DNA from: Triglochin maritima
Lineage: Eukaryota; Streptophyta; Magnoliopsida; Alismatales; Juncaginaceae
Length of the DNA: 64,000 bases
Assembly: GCA_963682175.1 (NCBI GenBank)
Contig: OY821775.1
Location: 12,558,501 to 12,622,500 of the forward strand
Reading direction: 5' to 3'
Made by a program: the position numbers and the translations under genes. A model generated the notes under the pieces. That model saw only the letters and a program-made list of their open reading frames with translations, had not been told where the DNA came from and did no database searches. Numbering within the stretch: position 1 is the first letter of the stretch; each line of letters opens with the position of its first letter. Below, in pieces: positions 31,664 to 44,711 of the stretch.

Positions 31664-32853
31664 CTTCCATGTAAATTTCAAAATTTAATAATGTGTAGGC
31701 GTTATATTCATGTTTAGACATTACATGACCGAAAAATTAACTTGTGGAAACCTTAGAATTTTATATTTTTTATTTTTATTGAGAAGAATCTATTTTAGTT
31801 TGATCCGAAAAATTAAGCCTCAAAATGGCAAAATTGGAAGTGCATTATTTTCTATCAATATTAGTACGTTACTTAAAACATCGTCGCTCTTATTGTACTT
31901 TGCGTAGGTCCTGATGACTAGGAATGGTTCTAATCCAACAAGTTTTGCGGTGATTATTAAAAATTAGGTTTGTTAAAGTGGATTTTGAAATTAGATTTTC
32001 TGAGACCCAATGCTCTATCCATAAACGCCTCAACTCAAAAAACACTTCTGCGGTATGGAAGTTTTTATTAGTAATTATACATTTTGGAAATTCAGTAACC
32101 TAATTAATTTGTTGTTTCGATGGATAGATCCACTTTTCAGAGTCGGTTTGCTGAATTTCAGATTCGATAAACTCAAACGCTGAATTTTGACCTAATTAAG
32201 GTCGAACATCTACACTAAAAGCCAATTTTCAATCTTCATTCGTGCAAATTAATATGCAAGGGTGCGACTTATATTCCGAAAATACCACTAGTTACTTCAA
32301 AAAAGGAAAAATCTTAAACTTTCCCACCCAACCAATTATTGTTTGATAACAAATGCACTAGTGACTAGTCCGCTCCTTGATGCTCTCAAACTCAAAACCT
32401 TGACTGTCTTTCACGTAATTTCTTGCACAATTTTTTTTTTGGGGGGAAGAATTAAGTTCCCTCTTCCTAATGAAATCAATCGAAACTCCCAACCAATGCA
32501 TTTGGACCAAACATCACAATCCACCCCGAATACCCTTTTGGTGCAACACATCCCTTCCAATAAGATAACAACTCAGACCTGAAAGCATTAGATTGGATAT
32601 GGGTGGTGTGCAGTCCACAAATGGGCTCTACTCGTTAATAAGTAAATACACGACACTCGAAAGCACACTATTGCGGATTGCATGGATTTGTGTTTTCATG
32701 AAGGTTTTGGAATATTGGAGGGAAGAGTAGGGGACCCTTCGTTTGTGACGTGAATTGGTGAAGAAAGAATCGTTGGGGGGAAGAGGCATGTGATGCGGAT
32801 TACATGTCGATTTGAAGATTATGAACTTATGGTTTTGGAAAAACATAGATTGA
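31664..32853. other. Spacer without recognised features
   Basis: AT-rich; a T/G homopolymer patch lies near 32430-32447. No supported gene. Confidence 0.5.
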
Positions 32854-32861
32854 GTTTCAAG

Positions 32862-34202
32862 CACCATTTTTGAAACTGAAGCAAAAGGTGAACCAATATA
32901 TGCTCGGTTTGGTTCAAAAAGGTTCAACCTTGGTCCAACTGATTATGACGTCAGTATGACATCATCATTTTGTGAATCGAGAGTTAAACGAAACCGACTA
33001 AAGGATAACGGTTCAACCGGTGGTCTGACCGGTTGAACCGAGTTTTACATGTAATTTACCAAATATTTAAGTTCTTAAATTCCTTATACAATATATAGGG
33101 TTTTTTACTATTCTGCCATTCGAAAACGATCGATTCCCCTCAAATGTCATCAACTTACAACTACTGTCTTATATGTCACTCAAAAATATAGTAAACATCC
33201 AGAACGCTATTATGTTTTTGGATTTGTGCAGATTTGCCATTCCGTTAATTTTTTTCTTCTGTTAGTGGTGTTACTATTTCGTTAATTGTAAATTTACAAT
33301 TTCACCCCAAAAACTTAACAAACATTTCATTCTCTCCCTCCTCCCTCCTATCTCCTCCTTGTCCTCTCTCTCCTCCTCCCTATTCACTCTCATCTTTCTC
33401 CCTCCTCTCTTTGTCCTCTCTCTCCTCTTTGTCCTCTCTTCTTTCTCCCTGCTCTCCTTTCTCCCCTCTCTCTCTCTTTGTCATCTCTCTCCTCTCTCTC
33501 CACTTTGTCATCTCTCTCTCATTTTTATTATTCAAAGAGAGAGAGGAGAGCCAAAGAAGAGGGAGAGAGGAGAAAGAGAGAGAGGAGAGGGGAAAAAGAA
33601 AGAGATGAGGGGAAAAAAATTAAGTTTTTGAGAGTGAAATTGTAAAATTTACAATTAAATATTAATTTTTTAACACCATTAATAGCGGGGTGGTAAATCC
33701 ACACCAATCCAAAAATAGAATGGTATTCTGGATGTTAATTATATATACGAGTGACATATAAGACTATAGTTGTAAGTTGATGGTATTTTGGGAAATCGAC
33801 TGTTTTCAAGTGACAGAATAACAAAAAACCTCAATATATAATAAATTAATAATGAAATTTACAAAAATATTGAAACATATTTGTTATTACATAATGATCA
33901 TCAACCATCAAGAAAAAGGGAAAAATGAATTTTAAGGATATATAATGTTAACTAATTTTATTTCATTGTCATAATCTATTTCACAAACCCAAACTACTAA
34001 TTATATTTGAAAAGTTTAATTATTAAAACAAAATAATTACTTTTTGGGGTAAACTATTAGTTTTAATAGTTTAGGATGCAAACTAAAGTTTATCATTTTG
34101 GTCAGATCGCGATTCAACCAGTGATCAAACCGATCGATTTTTTTAGTTTTTTCGGGTTCAAACCGGTTCGAGAATCTGTTCGGTTCTATTTTTAAAACAG
34201 AG
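32862..34202 (-). mobile_element. Older hAT-like repeat carrying a nested MITE
   Basis: The ends resemble those of the intronic element at 49940-50390 in reverse orientation. Both contain GGTTCAACCGG-type words and a 'gacgtca..tgacatcatc' stretch. Candidate TSD halves GTTTCAAG (32854-32861) and GGTTGAAG (34203-34210) match at 6 of 8. It is interrupted by the element at 33098-33831. Borders are uncertain. Confidence 0.5.
33098..33831. mobile_element. Mutator-type foldback MITE with TSD CAATATATA
   Basis: 734 bp. Terminal inverted repeats of about 150 bp (start GGGTTTTTTACTATTCTG against AGGTTTTTTGTTATTCTG) are flanked by a perfect 9-bp duplication CAATATATA (33089-33097 and 33832-33840). The centre holds a CT-rich stretch (about 33330-33520) followed by a GA-rich stretch (about 33536-33605), so the inverted symmetry continues inwards. 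Open frames across it are low-complexity. Confidence 0.9.
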
Positions 34203-34210
34203 GGTTGAAG

Positions 34211-36070
34211 TTGTTTGTGGTGTGAGGCGCGCAGTAAAGTAGTCAATTGTGAGATAGTGTCATAGACGTACCGCATATACTCAATGGGAAAAATGTTTGA
34301 TAACACTATTCCGCATGTGTAATTGTCTAATTGTCTATTATTTTCTAAGTTCACTACCATAAAAATCATCCCTTCGGACGACATTGTTTTCTAATTGAGC
34401 ATTATTTACTCGTGGATTTAACATATCGGTTAGAGAGATCTCACAAGTCAGTTGACATGATTCGTTACTCTATGAATTTTGACCGGTAAACCGCTCGTTT
34501 AAAGTCCAATTACATAGATGGAAGATAGTTCATCCAATCCTAACATTAAACAATGGAAGGGAAGAAACTAAAGAGAAACAATAACGTGGAGAAGCTTGGT
34601 TTTTGGGGGTAAACTCATCCAGAAGCCGAACCATCCAAGACAGGCATATATTCTTATTAAAATTAGTTGCTCTCGTAAAAACGGTTCATGAGTTGTTTTA
34701 CTTCTTTTTTCTGTAGTTGTCAATTAAATTTTGGCCGTAGGAAATATCACATTAGTTTGAAATCAAACCCATACAAACTTAGGTTAAATTTTATCATAAC
34801 TATCATCTAAGATTTTATTGTAACATAATTTACTTAAGTGCACTGAAATTCACCTAATGTAACCTAGGTCTTTATACAACCCAAGTGCACTAAAACTTAT
34901 CACATTGACTTACGAAGCATTGATAAGTAATATTCACCGTTAACTAAATATTAGTTTTACTTAAATGTGCCTAAGATTAGTTTAAGAAAAAAGGTGTCTA
35001 AGACAACTTATTTAATACTCTATAAAGAATATATAGATATCACAAATACTTTTCAATGTTTCATAATATCCTAAATACTCTCCAATGTGACCATTTTTTA
35101 CTATACCCTTTTTTCAACGACTCAATCATACGTTTGACTTAGAATAAACAATTTCAAAAAAATAAAATAAAATCAAAACTTAAATTCACCATCTGATCAA
35201 CATATGAAACAAAACAAAATATCAAATTATGTATACTTTTAAGGTATTATGAAATATTGAAGGATATTCAAACAACTTAATTTCCCCAAAAATAAATGTT
35301 ATGGTCAAAAAGAGAGAAAAAGAGATGGTAGGAAGAGAAATAATGCGATTGTAGAGACAAAAAGAAAGAAAGTAAATTTTGTCAAATTTGCAACCAAATA
35401 AATATAGAATTAATTTCAGGATAGTTCAGGATTGGCTTCGCAAATTTCAATAAAATAATATATAAGCAACGGCGTTAGTTATGAAGTGGGATGTGTTTTT
35501 TTTGCTAGTGTCACACAAGCAAATAAAAGTTTTTTTATGAATGATATCATACCAAGTAAATACGACTTTTGAAGTACTATTTTGGTAAATTTCAATGTTT
35601 GTGAATGAGATGCAAGTAAAAACACCCTAACAAATATCAATGCACGTTGTGGAAACGACGAACAAGGCATGTCTCTTCTGGTAATATGGATTTTCGGTTT
35701 GGGGAAGAGGACAGAAGTGGTTGAACTGGTCCTTGTGACTTGCGAGAATTATTGGTGTGAAAAACAAGAGTTAAAGTTCAGATTGGAGGTTGACCTGGGG
35801 GCTCGAGCTTCTGGCTTGTAGTTGCCAAACATCGAGCATAGAGCTCCTTCGACGGAAGCTCGTTGAAGGGCAAAGGCCCAATGACAGAACTCATTTCAAC
35901 ATTAAAATTCAACAAAAATACAAGCACAACCTTCAACAAACTCAACAATAAACTAAAGTCTTACGCCTTGGCAAACTTATTAGTGATGTGAACAAACTCT
36001 ACACAATCAATGACCAAACACATAATATCATAGTTTCATAACTTTATTTCTATCCCACTAGCAAAAGAAG
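34211..36070. other. Spacer downstream of the GDSL gene
   Basis: AT-rich. No supported gene or element. Confidence 0.5.
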
Positions 36071-39000
36071 CTAAACAAACATTGTTGCAAAAGGTGGACT
36101 TGCATATGGACCTTTGAGCAAGCCTGTTGCAATGTGGTTGTAGGCTGCTTCTGTGAGGTGGATGCCGTCCCAATTGGCGGCCGCGTTGGGCTCACGACAA
36201 ACCGTCGATCCAGGGTTGCCGCACCACGAGGACAAGTTCATGTTATATGGCCCACCACCACCGCAACATGCATTCAAATGATCATGGAATCCTGCAAAAA
36301 AAAAAAAAAAACAGATTCACTCGTAGCTAAATCAAACTAAGCCTACTATAAAACCCTGACCATGGGTAGCAGCAACTAGCAAGACAGCATATATGATCCC
36401 AACAATAGCGTGTCACATCCTGAAGTCTAATTAGATTAAAGTAAAAATTAAGAAAACATATGTAATCTGACCATGGTGTTGGGGTGCATGTGCGATCGCA
36501 ATGGCTGCTTTGTAGTAGTCACCATAGATGATCTTGACATTGGGATACTTTGTCCTCAACCTGGTGAGTTCCCTAAGCAAGACAACGTTATGGTACTTAG
36601 ACAGACTGTTGAACTCTTTCAGACACCCGTCTCGACTGTCGTAGTCTTCCTTCAAAGAAGTGCCAAACAAGGAAAGGTACAGAGCAGAGCACCCTAGTGG
36701 TCCAATTCCAGGCACTAGAAGCTCCTTTGCTCCTTCATTGATCAATGTCTGCATATACAATAGTTCAATTGTTGAATAAAAATAATATTAATCTGATCAC
36801 AATGTTTAAGGAACACAAACGACTATTAACTCCCTAATGATAAGTGCTTAAGTTTTTAAAAAACGGTGGTCCAATTGACATTACACAATTTACACTTGAC
36901 AAACTTGATTCTCTTAGTTGGTCAACCAAAATTATCCAAAATGTGTTGTAACTACAAGTTGTAAGATTAAATCGTTACATGAGAAGGTTGTCGTAGATTT
37001 CACATCTAATCAATTGAAGTAGAGGAGGAATCCATTACTCTTGGATTATTTTACATTTTCTAACCATTATTGATGAATTAAACTTCAAACTCGGAATGGA
37101 ATTCTAAACCTAAATGATTGATAATTTAAATTTATGACTTAAGTTATTTATGTATGTGGAAAATCTGAAAATTTGTATTACCATCAACTTTTAACTACTC
37201 TAAAGTATATCAGTGAGGTTAGATGTAAGGTAATGTATGTACTTGTATAGTGGAAGTTATGACTCCTATTATGTTGGGAACATAAGTTTTCAGCTCTTTG
37301 GCGGTTTTCCCGGAGAAGGAGCCATAATTGTAGTCGTTGCCTCCGATCTCTCCCACCAAAAACAAAGATTTCCCGAACAACTCCTTGCAAGCTGCATTTC
37401 ACAACTCAATGTTCTCTTACAACGATCCCATAATTAAGAAACCACCTTCAACTTAAACATGATAAACTACAGGATTATGAAAGATTACTGTACCAAGTGG
37501 AGTTTTGCATAGAGAAGGCTTGAGCTGCTGGAACCACTTGAGCTGGACGCCCAAGGAGTTGTTCGACCACCGGAAAGTCCCCATCTTTTCCCGTTCGAGG
37601 AAGGAGGCATCTAGAGCTGTCGCGCCAGCGAATGCGAAGTTTACACCTTGTTGGAAGCTCTGACCTGACTTTAAGTAGGGTGGAAGCAGTGGTAATCCGA
37701 AAGCTTGGGCTGTAATAAATGAGTAAAACCAATGGTTAAAAACTATTTGAATGGTAAATTAGTGTCAGGGTAATGATTAGTAATAATCACATTCCATATT
37801 TAGAAATTAGAATGGCAGTACCATAAATTTGACAGTAAAGTAAATAGTTAAAAAGTGATGACAAGTATTCAGGGTGGTTTAATCTGGCAATGATCAGCCA
37901 GCAGAAATAGCTTGTTTTATTTATTATCATACTTTTTTTGTTGAAGTTGCTTTCTCTAATCTACTCAAATTACATTGCACGAAATGAACTAATTTACCGA
38001 AAGTTTGATACTTGATTTAGCTATTTGTAGTTCATGTTTTGCAAACGAAGCTAAAAATAGGAATCATATATACTACGACACGTAATCCATTTGGGAAAAT
38101 TTTATAAGCAACTAATACAGACGATCATAAAATTATTATCACAATGATACCGTTACTAACATGGATATCTAATAGTTTTTATTTTATTTTATCTTTTGTA
38201 CTACACTTGTCAGTTTAAATCTCAAACATGTAAATTAGATTACTATGATTCAATACTTGATTTCACTATTACAAGACAAGATATCCAACTGATTTAACCC
38301 AGTTTTATGTGAATGAGATTGAATGTATTATCGTCCACGAATATCGACCAGTGGCTTATGGTTATGGATCCATTTCGGTGCAATAAATGCTATCACGATA
38401 CTTTAGTCCAACAGCGGTCGCTTGCATTTAATTTCATCACACAGTTGGATCAAAGTCCGTAGACAATTCTATGGCATCAGTTGCATGGCACAATTTTTCA
38501 ACATATAGAGCTCAAAATCACCAATAAAACAAGTAAAGAACTCATCTATAAGTTTACGAGTTACTTGGTGGTCATGGTAGAAAGGAAAATATTCATAATT
38601 CAGCATAATATTATTGGAAATAAACTTTTATATTTTAGTCGTCGAAGAAATGAATTTGTACCTATGATCTGTACTAAAAACAAATATAATCCTTCAATTT
38701 CCCTCTACTTTCTTGTCTCCAAACTAAATGAATTTGAAGAAGAAAAACTTCTTTTCTTGGTTAACAGAAAATATATAGTTCAAATAGAAGAAACAATATT
38801 AGTTGATACGTACATGGAAACCGATTTGTAAAGATCACTTCTATAAGGTATTGCACTATTATGTACGTCCTAATAATTTTCCGTTACCATCACCAAAATT
38901 CCCAATTTACGTCCCTTCTAGTTACTAAGAAGACAAACCAAGGCAGTTCTTACCATTATTATTACAGTTAAAAAAACCATAACAACAGATATATTAACAG

Positions 39001-39288
39001 AACCAATTCTAATTACGTACCTAAGAAGTCAACCACAAGTCGTCCATCAGAGCACCGGCCAGTCGGTTTACCGAAGTAAGTCATACCATAAGGCAGCTTT
39101 TCGATTGCGGAGAATCTCATCGCTCCGGCGATGAGGAAATTGCCGGTGTCGGCAAGCGAGTCACCGAAGCTAAACATGGCCTTATAACGTGGTTTAACAC
39201 CACTAACAAAGACCAGGCCATAATCACCAACACAAACGAGACAAAGAACTAAAAGAATCACAACACGAGAGGTGGTGGTGGAGCTCAT
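36071..39288 (-). CDS. GDSL esterase/lipase, complete five-exon gene
   Basis: Exons on the minus strand: 39288-39021, 37709-37494, 37391-37243, 36748-36472 and 36291-36071, all with GT-AG introns and matching phases, giving about 376 aa. A hydrophobic N-terminal signal peptide (VVILLVLCLVCVG) predicts secretion. Block I is FSFGDSLADTGNF (nucleophile Ser), followed by YGMTYFGKPTGRCSDGRLVVDF. GVNFAFAGATALD is in exon 2, the oxyanion block FLVGEIGGNDYN in exon 3, VPGIGPLGC in exon 4 and the catalytic Asp/His block DGIHLTEAAY in exon 5. Length and exon number fit the Arabidopsis At1g28580 / acetylajmalan esterase type. It probably hydrolyses an ester or acyl-glycoside outside the cytosol; the substrate cannot be read from sequence. 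Start 39288 gives the usual signal peptide; an upstream in-frame Met at 39354 is possible. All key residues are present. Confidence 0.93.
38150..38305 (-). repeat. SINE-like sequence in intron 1 of the GDSL gene
   Basis: On the minus strand an A-box-like TTAAATCAGTTGG is followed about 80 bp later by a B-box-like GTTTGAGATTTAAA and an A/T-rich tail. The 'TTTGAGATTTAAA' piece also occurs in the repeats near 47.9 kb. Weak and diverged. Confidence 0.35.
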
Positions 39289-41611
39289 CGGCGCTAATTT
39301 GGTTGATCGGAAATTAGAGTTTGTGTTGGTAACTTTGTTGGATGTGTGGGACATAAATAAGAACCGTTGGTAAAATAGGTGGCGGGTAGGTGAGGGAGTA
39401 ATGGTGCACAACCGTATTCGTAATTAAACAAATAAATAGAGTGGGGGAACTCTTTGATTAATTGGTGTTTAAGTACTTTTGGAGGAAAGTTTTTTTTCTT
39501 TGATTTTGTTCGGGTTATTATTGACATGATTTATTTTTATGGGAATTTCTTGAATATCAATCAAATAACTAAGCTATCATTTAATATTTCATAGTATCAA
39601 AATATTTTATATCATGGTCTCACCTTAATCATAATCACAACTTGACAATCTTCTATGATGTCGAAGCGGTGAATCGAAGCTTTTAAAGTTAATTTCATGT
39701 GAAATTAAAATTCATTTTTTATCAAAATATCTGTAAACTTATAATAATAAAATAAAAATGTGTAAGTGAGGGTTGAGGTTGAGCATATTTAAGATGTTAT
39801 GAAAAATTAATTAGAGGATGTTAATGAAATTTGGATGTTTCAATGGTGTTGAAATAACTATTCGTACACATTTAATTTAAAGGTTTATTTATGTTCACAA
39901 CCCGTTTAATTGTGACTACGCTACAAAATTCACACCATGGAAACACTCCAACCAGGAACCAGCAAGCTGTGTTCCCGTGACTGTTCTAGACAAGTTAGAT
40001 GGGAAATTAATTTCTAGCTCCAAAATAAGATGCCATACTAATTAACTATGCTCCTACCATGCCTTGATGCATCGAGTAGGTTGTGCCTTTAATTTCCGTG
40101 AGGGCTTCCATGTCCTTCGACGATGATTTCTAGGTAAGTTAGGTCATCACTGTTAATAATCTATTTCTCTCTTCAAAATCAGTTTTTTTTCTCTTCAAAA
40201 TCAGTTTTTTTTCTCTTCTACATCACTTTTCTCTTTCCTCAACCCATTTTTCTCTCTTTTCAACACTATTCACCTCTTAACCACAATCCACAACAACTTA
40301 TCTCTCTCCTCCACATCATTTCGGGGTTCATCTTGGTAAAACTTTAAAAAAATTCTAAAATTCTAAACAATTATAAAACGTATTTTCAAAAAAAAATCAA
40401 AACAAAAAACAATTTTTTTTTATTTATTTGGCGACCCGATCTTCCGGGTCGTCAACCCGAGCGTTTCAACGGGGGAGATGACACATCTTCGGATGACCGG
40501 GTCACGACCTTAAAAATCCCCCCCCCCCCCCCCAGGGGTGCTCTTAGCGTGAGTGTGGAATGAGTGTGAGACTGGTAAAGTGAGTTTCGGTGGGGGTATT
40601 CAGGTTTAATTTCGGTAAAAAAATTTATGGGTAATAGCAGAAAAGAAAATAGGGAATATGGACGGGAAATGGATTAATTGTTGGGGACAAAGAAGTCTAA
40701 TTTTGTTGCGTTTTGTGAAACTCGGCACTTTTCAAGAGTTTTCCAAACCGCTAATTTATATATAAATCAAATTGCAACTTACTCAAACCTCAAAATGCCA
40801 AATAAGGTAGTTTGGAAGAATTTTTTTGGCATTAAGAGGTCAACCTCAAATCCTACTTTCCCAAATGGGCCGTAATCTCAAATCATGAAACTTTATTTAC
40901 TCCCTCTCGGATCATCTGCTAGAAAACCTCGAAGTAATTTAGGAGAAATCCATTTGAAATATAAACTTAATTCTGAAGGAGTCGTTATCCATTGTTAAAA
41001 TACTTTTTGGGAAATAGTTACGAAAATGTACAGGAAAAGAATGGAAAACCAAATTAGGATAATAAAATAAGCAACGCAGACTTGTAGAGTTAGTGCAATG
41101 CCTGGGGACACCACTTTTGGACTAGGTTATTGTAGAAAAGTGTAAATCCAACGACATCGAACCTTCCACCTTGATTCATGTTATTAATGCATTTTAAAAT
41201 TCGAGTTTTTACAAAACCTTTGTTAATGTATTCACTGAGCTTCGCCTATCCTTGCAAAAAAAAAAATCAAAAACCTCTTTTTCCATATAAATAATTTCAC
41301 AAACGTGTTGTGTTTAGTATTAAATCCAAAATAACGAGTTTGAATGTTGCCACAAAATTCACCGAGCTTCGTCTCTCCTTGCTTATTTCAATGGATGGAC
41401 CTAATCGGGTCAGGTTGGAGGTTAATAAAAAGCCCACGACTCATTTTTTACGGGTTGGTCGACCAATGTAAGGCATGGGACAAGGGATTAACAAGCCCTT
41501 ACGAGATATGAATTATAGGATCAATGACCTACTAATCGATATTTAATCAAGGTGTACAGGGGGATATACTTACATCGATTTTAAAATAAACAAAATCCAA
41601 CTTCTTAACCT
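39289..41611. other. Upstream region of the GDSL gene and spacer
   Basis: Includes the likely promoter. A 23-bp tandem duplication (tctcttcaaaatcagttttt-type) lies at about 40171-40215, and a run of 16 C at 40518-40533. A GC-rich patch with short inverted words (GGCGACCCG / CGGGTCG) is at 40430-40510. No supported gene. Confidence 0.5.
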
Positions 41612-41990
41612 TGTAGGATTAATTTAATGTGGAAGCTATAAAGAAACAAACACACAAGACAACTAAAAAGTAGAGACTATAAACAACAAAAGAACACCGG
41701 ATGTATAGAGGTTCGATCGTTCCATGTCCTAATTCTCCCATCGAGTCTCGCACAACTCTTGTGGCCCACTCAAGTGTTCCACTATCCAATATCTCTAATA
41801 TAATATCCACTCTAGGTTGAGATAACACTCGAGGATGAGATAAAGTCTTTACACGAAAGGCTAGTTGTTGAGACTCAAGATGTAAAAAACGATTTCCCTT
41901 AATTGTTAGGGAAGATCACAAATATATATAGGCAGACTTTTTCACAAGTTGGTTACAAGGACTTGTGGCAGCTCTTAACCTGTACCCCCT

Positions 41991-42011
41991 CCCCCCCCCC
42001 CCCCCCCCCCC
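41991..42011. repeat. C-run (21 C) at the copia PPT position
   Basis: CCCCCT followed by 21 C. On the minus strand this is a G-run located where the PPT of the decayed copia element should be, so it may be an expanded PPT or a sequencing artefact. Confidence 0.7.
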
Positions 42012-42058
42012 ACACAATGGGGTCAACCACCATGAGTTTGTCCCTGAAAGCAAGGAAA

Positions 42059-44647
42059 TTAAGACTCCTTAGGCAACTGATTGGTCAAAACGTAAACGAC
42101 TTGATCTATTGTAGCAATTTGACAAACATGAAGATCTTGATGCCCAACCTTCTCACAAACAAAGTAGTAGTCTATCTCAACGTACTTCGCCTTGGCATGG
42201 AAGATCGGATTAGTAGTGGATACATTACACCAACATCGTCGCACCAAATCGACAGATAAGTAGGTAGGAAAATGCCTAATTTCGCAAAAAGAGATGGATC
42301 CAGATCATCTCTGTCACCATGTCGACAACCACACGATACTTTGCCTCTGTCGAAGATTGGGTAGTGGTAGATTATTTCTTGGTAGACAAGGAAACTAAAT
42401 GAGTGCAAGAAAATTCACAAAACCACAAGTAGACTTCTATTGGCTAGAGGTTCAAGTGCACCACAACCCTTTTTCATCAATGGACTCCTGACGTATACGT
42501 AGTAGTTTGGTTTGTTCGACAAATTCCCAACCCAATCAACATCAAAATACTCTAGAAGACATGACTACAACCCCTTTAGAAAGTAAAGAGAGTGATTTAG
42601 AGTACCCTTGAGATACTTGAGCAACCTTTTGAGAGCAATCTAATGGGTGTTGAGTGGGCAATGCATCATTTGACAGAGGCGATTTACAACAAAAGCGATG
42701 TCAGGACGAATGAAGGAAATGTATTGGAGACTCCCAATCAAGCTTCAAAACAGGTTGAGGTCTGAGAAGGGCTTCCCATTAGACTTCGATAGGTGAGAGA
42801 CAAAGGACATCGATGTAGAAAACAGTTTGGAGCCATCCAAATTGAGTCGCTTTAGGAGGTCTACAATATATCACCTCTAGACAAGCACAAGCCTTTGGTG
42901 GTGGATTGAACTTCAATGCCCGGGAAGAATGAAGGAAAGTCGATATCCTTAATAGGAAATATTCATCCCAAAGTCTAAAGGAGCGACTGTAAGGCCGGCT
43001 CATGGCTACCAACAATGATTATATCATCAACATAGACTAGCAAAAATATGGTGACATTAGTCCGGTTGAGGAGGAATAGAGAAAAATATGTATGAGACCC
43101 AACAAAGACAAAGTCAAGAAGAAAAAATGTGAGGCGGTGGAACCACGCACATCGTGCTTGCCTAAGGTCATAGAAGGAACGCTTCAGGGAATTAACGTGG
43201 TCGGTTTTGTCTTGATCAACGAATCCTTGAGGTTGCTCCATGACCACCTCATCCTTCAAAAACTTATGAATAAAGGCTCTTGGATGTCCAATTGCCTTAA
43301 ATACCAAAAACAAGAGATGACAAAGGAGAGGGTTACCCAAATCGTTGTTGGTTTGATAACATAACTGAATGTGTTGGGTTAATCGACACCTTCACGTTGA
43401 TAAAATCCCTTAGCCACTAAGCACACTTTGTATTGGGAAATTACCTCGTTAGGAATGAGTTTAAGTGCAAACATCGGTCGACAATCTACTACATTTATGT
43501 CCTCGTTCCTTGCATCAAGGAACGAGCAACCACATCTGATTTTAAAGAAGTGTGTTGATCTCCACACTCACAACAACGTCGGAAGAGACTCCAGAGCAAC
43601 AAGTCTGGACTTGCTCTGATCTGGACATTGTGAACACTTAAAGGATTTGTTGTAGCACGTTGGAAGAACAAGATCCACCTCAACAAGTAGGGCCAAAGAT
43701 AGGAGTACTTGTTTGGAGCAAATGCTTTGGGTTTATGGATTCGGTTCATCAACCTAGTAGTCATTGCATGAGTCTGATGGATAGGCGGGGAAGGAGGAGG
43801 CGTAGGGGGAGCATCATCGTTGCCAATTACAAGAGATGCCCTAATTGATTTAACATGAAAAGACTCCAGAGCAACATGTTTGGATTTGCTCTGAGCACTG
43901 GAGTCCCTGAGTTATTAGGGCATTAAGGGGGCACAAAGGGTCCATTAATCGAGTGCTACCTTGCAAGATCAAGAGAAGTCCCAAGAGGAGGAAAAATGAT
44001 TGTGTTGAGTGTGCTGGTGGGTTTGGGCTCGATTTTCCTAAAGAGTTATTAGCAAGTAACATAGGAAAATAGACTCACTAAAGGAGACATGCCTGACTAG
44101 GACAATTTTGTTGGATTGAGGGTCTAGGCACCAATATGCTTGATGGAATGGGTTGTAGCCCAGGACCACATGAGGTCATAGCGGAACTCCAATTTGTGTT
44201 TATTAGTCGATCAAAGATGTAGCAGTGACAACCAAATATTCGAAGAAAGCCATAATGCAGAGCGCGAGAGTGAAGGAGCTCAAAAGGAGATTATCAACTC
44301 GTAGTTGGGAGAACATTGATTAATGATATCGCTTTGACAAACACATAGCTTCAAAAGCCAAGTGGGACACAACTTTCAGCTAAAAATGTCAAGCCCATTT
44401 CCGCAACGTGTCGATTCTTGCACTCAACCACCCCATTTTGCTCTGGAATATAAGGGGTGGGGAGACGATGTTGAATGTATATGGTTTTGAAGAATTCGTG
44501 AAGCTTCTGATACTCTCCTCCCCAATATGTATGTAGGGTCGTAATTCTCACATCAAATTGAGTCAAAACAAATTCACAAAATTGAAGAAGATTTTTGAAA
44601 ACATCTGATTTATTGCAGATTGGAAATATCCACTGAATTTGACACAC
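42059..44647 (-). pseudogene. Copia pol relic: integrase, reverse transcriptase and RNase H pieces
   Basis: Integrase C-terminal half is at 44351-44647 (YIPEQNGVVECKNRHVAEM). Reverse transcriptase pieces are at 43379-43567 (VCLVAKGFYQREGVD) and 42975-43340 (SFYDLRQARCAWFHRLTFFL and the catalytic YVDD). The RNase H end is at 42059-42247 (NPIFHAKAKYVEIDYYFV, IATIDQVVYVL). The pieces are in different frames and separated by stops. The YVDD motif persists but the protein cannot be made. Confidence 0.85.
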
Positions 44648-44711
44648 AATGACACGATTGTAATAGGTTGATTAAATCATCAAAACAAAGATTAATGACA
44701 AAATGCCAACA

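Larger units (their letters stand above)
41612..44711 (-). mobile_element. Decayed copia element with large internal deletion
   Basis: The left end TGTAGGATTAAT (41612) resembles copia-1/2 LTR starts; an LTR of about 370 bp with the same 'tatagaggttcg' segment follows. The right end 44661-44711 matches only the last 50 bp of the copia-1/2 LTR (AATCATCAAAAC.. to GCCAACA). Between them are pol remnants on the minus strand; gag, PBS, protease and most of the 5' LTR are missing. No matching TSD was found. It abuts a LINE that stops in mid reverse transcriptase. Confidence 0.65.

Noticed and set aside
31225..31681. Open frames with FGPVRSGS-type repeats
   Set aside because: They are translations of the CGGTCCGG array in the hAT-type MITE.
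33359..33631. Ser/Leu- and Arg/Glu-rich open frames
   Set aside because: Low-complexity CT/GA core of the foldback MITE.
38481..38831. Open frame of 116 codons on the plus strand
   Set aside because: It lies inside intron 1 of the GDSL gene on the opposite strand, is AT-rich and has no motif.
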